Below, piece by piece: positions 63,172 to 64,000 of a stretch of 64,000 nucleotides of DNA. A program made the position numbers and the translations under genes. Each line of letters begins with the position of its first letter. Position 1 is the stretch's first letter. The notes beneath the pieces are model-generated. The model was not told the DNA's origin, made no database searches, and saw nothing but the letters and a program-made list of their open reading frames with translations. The stretch is from Amycolatopsis sp. (GTDB lineage: Bacteria > Actinomycetota > Actinomycetes > Mycobacteriales > Pseudonocardiaceae). The DNA lies in NCBI RefSeq assembly GCF_025464955.1, contig NZ_JAODNM010000030.1, forward strand, positions 205,126 to 269,125, in the 5' to 3' direction.

Positions 63172-64000
63172 TCAGCTCAGGGTGACAGCACCGTCGTCAA
63201 GGACGAAGGATGTCTGCGCAGAGCTGTCTTCGACCCCGGCGAACTTCAAGGCGACGGTCTGTCCGGCGAACGAGGACAGGTCGACGGTCTTGAGCACGTA
63301 GCCGGCGGCCGCGTTGGCGTTGGAGTAGCTGGCCACCGTGGTGGTGCCCGCGGTGACGGTCAACTTGTCATACACGGTCGACCCGGATTCAGCGGTGTCG
63401 ATGTGCAGGTAGTAGGTCAAGCTGGCGTGGCAGCCCGCCGGAATGCTCACCGACTGCGAGAGCGTGTCGGTGTGTGCGGAGCCGTACCCGTTGAGCCAGG
63501 CGTTCCAGGTGCCGCCGTGGGTCGGCTGGCTGGTGCCGTTCTGGCCGATGACGCCGCTGCTGGCCGTCCACACGGTGTTGCCAGATTCGAAGCCGGGGTT
63601 ACCCAGCTTCTGGCCGGAGCAGCTGCCGCCGGTGGTGCCGACCGTCCAGCTGAACGTGGCGGTACCGCTGTGGGCGGCGCTGTCCGTCGCGGTCACGGTG
63701 ACGTTCGAGGTGGCGGCGGTGGTCGGGGTGCCCGAGATGGTGCCGGTGGAGGCGTTGATCGACAGGCCGGCCGGCAGGCCGCTGGCGGTCCAGCTGTACG
63801 GCGAGGTGCCTCCGCTGGCCGTAAGCGGCACGTTCACCGCGGTACCGATGGAGCTGGACTGGTTGCCCGGGCTGGCCACGGTGACGGTGCCGGTCGCGCT
63901 GCAGGTCGGGTCGCCGGCTTGGGCGGGCACGCTGATCGCGTCCCAGGCGGCCTTGACTGTGTTGAACTGCGTGCAGCTGCCGGGGAAGAGGTTCTTCGCC
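63172..64000 (-). CDS. Secreted metallopeptidase-like protein, C-terminal part
   Basis: The gene enters from beyond the right edge. The first visible residues (NLFPGSCTQFNTVKAAWDAI) resemble the end of an M4 (thermolysin/neutral protease) catalytic domain. Next comes a Thr/Ser-rich putative Ig domain (GLPAGLSINASTGTISGTP), then a C-terminal beta-sandwich of about 130 residues (GNPGFESGNTVWTASSGVIG, HGGTWNAWLNGYG, ending FVLDDGAVTLS) that looks like a carbohydrate- or protein-binding module. It is surely exported. The M4 assignment rests on a short stretch. Confidence 0.75.
   Translation of the reverse strand, partial: AKNLFPGSCTQFNTVKAAWDAISVPAQAGDPTCSATGTVTVASPGNQSSSIGTAVNVPLTASGGTSPYSWTASGLPAGLSINASTGTISGTPTTAATSNVTVTATDSAAHSGTATFSWTVGTTGGSCSGQKLGNPGFESGNTVWTASSGVIGQNGTSQPTHGGTWNAWLNGYGSAHTDTLSQSVSIPAGCHASLTYYLHIDTAESGSTVYDKLTVTAGTTTVASYSNANAAAGYVLKTVDLSSFAGQTVALKFAGVEDSSAQTSFVLDDGAVTLS

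Overview
The window is very GC-rich DNA with GTG and TTG starts, Tat and lipobox signal peptides, ATGA/GTGA stop-start overlaps and probable leaderless genes. This points to a high-GC actinobacterium. Gene content and a hairpin repeat built on GTGAAGGCCACCTTCAC suggest Amycolatopsis or another Pseudonocardiaceae, which is an inference. No rRNA, tRNA, CRISPR array or phage genes were seen.

Layout. (A) 1-4,691: an MHS-type MFS transporter cut by the window edge, an SGNH hydrolase, an SDR remnant, and a divergent EamA exporter/MocR regulator pair whose start codons overlap. (B) 4,696-18,990: an envelope copper and thiol/electron-transfer island. It holds CopC-CopD, a CGFC thioredoxin-fold protein, a membrane redoxin, two CcdA-type membrane proteins, a lipoprotein TlpA, a BlaI/M56 regulator pair, a Cu(I)-type P1B ATPase with a MerR regulator, a methionine-rich exported protein, ApbE, a haem/FAD/2Fe-2S transmembrane reductase and a His-rich membrane protein. 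Three closely related TACTA...TAGTA dyads precede three of its operons and define one candidate BlaI regulon. (C) 19,096-20,583: a WYL regulator and an NTF2-like protein separated by a 43-bp perfect palindrome.

(D) 20,686-60,056: a roughly 39-kb catabolic island. It has three dipeptide/oligopeptide-type ABC importers and at least a dozen C-N hydrolases: dipeptidases, creatininase-like, isoaspartyl peptidase-like, two amidases, five amidohydrolase-superfamily proteins and an isochorismatase-fold hydrolase. It also carries methylaspartate ammonia-lyase, two ketopantoate-reductase-like domains (one fused to an amidase) and several SDRs. Lrp, LacI and GntR regulators sit at operon junctions. The likely job is import and dismantling of peptides or cyclic amides; the substrate is not known.

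(E) 60,057-64,000: a lactonase-like metallo-beta-lactamase-fold protein, a very short ORF before it, an IS701-family element inserted in a palindrome, a broken NUDIX gene, a strong hairpin, and the C-terminus of a secreted protease-like protein running off the window.
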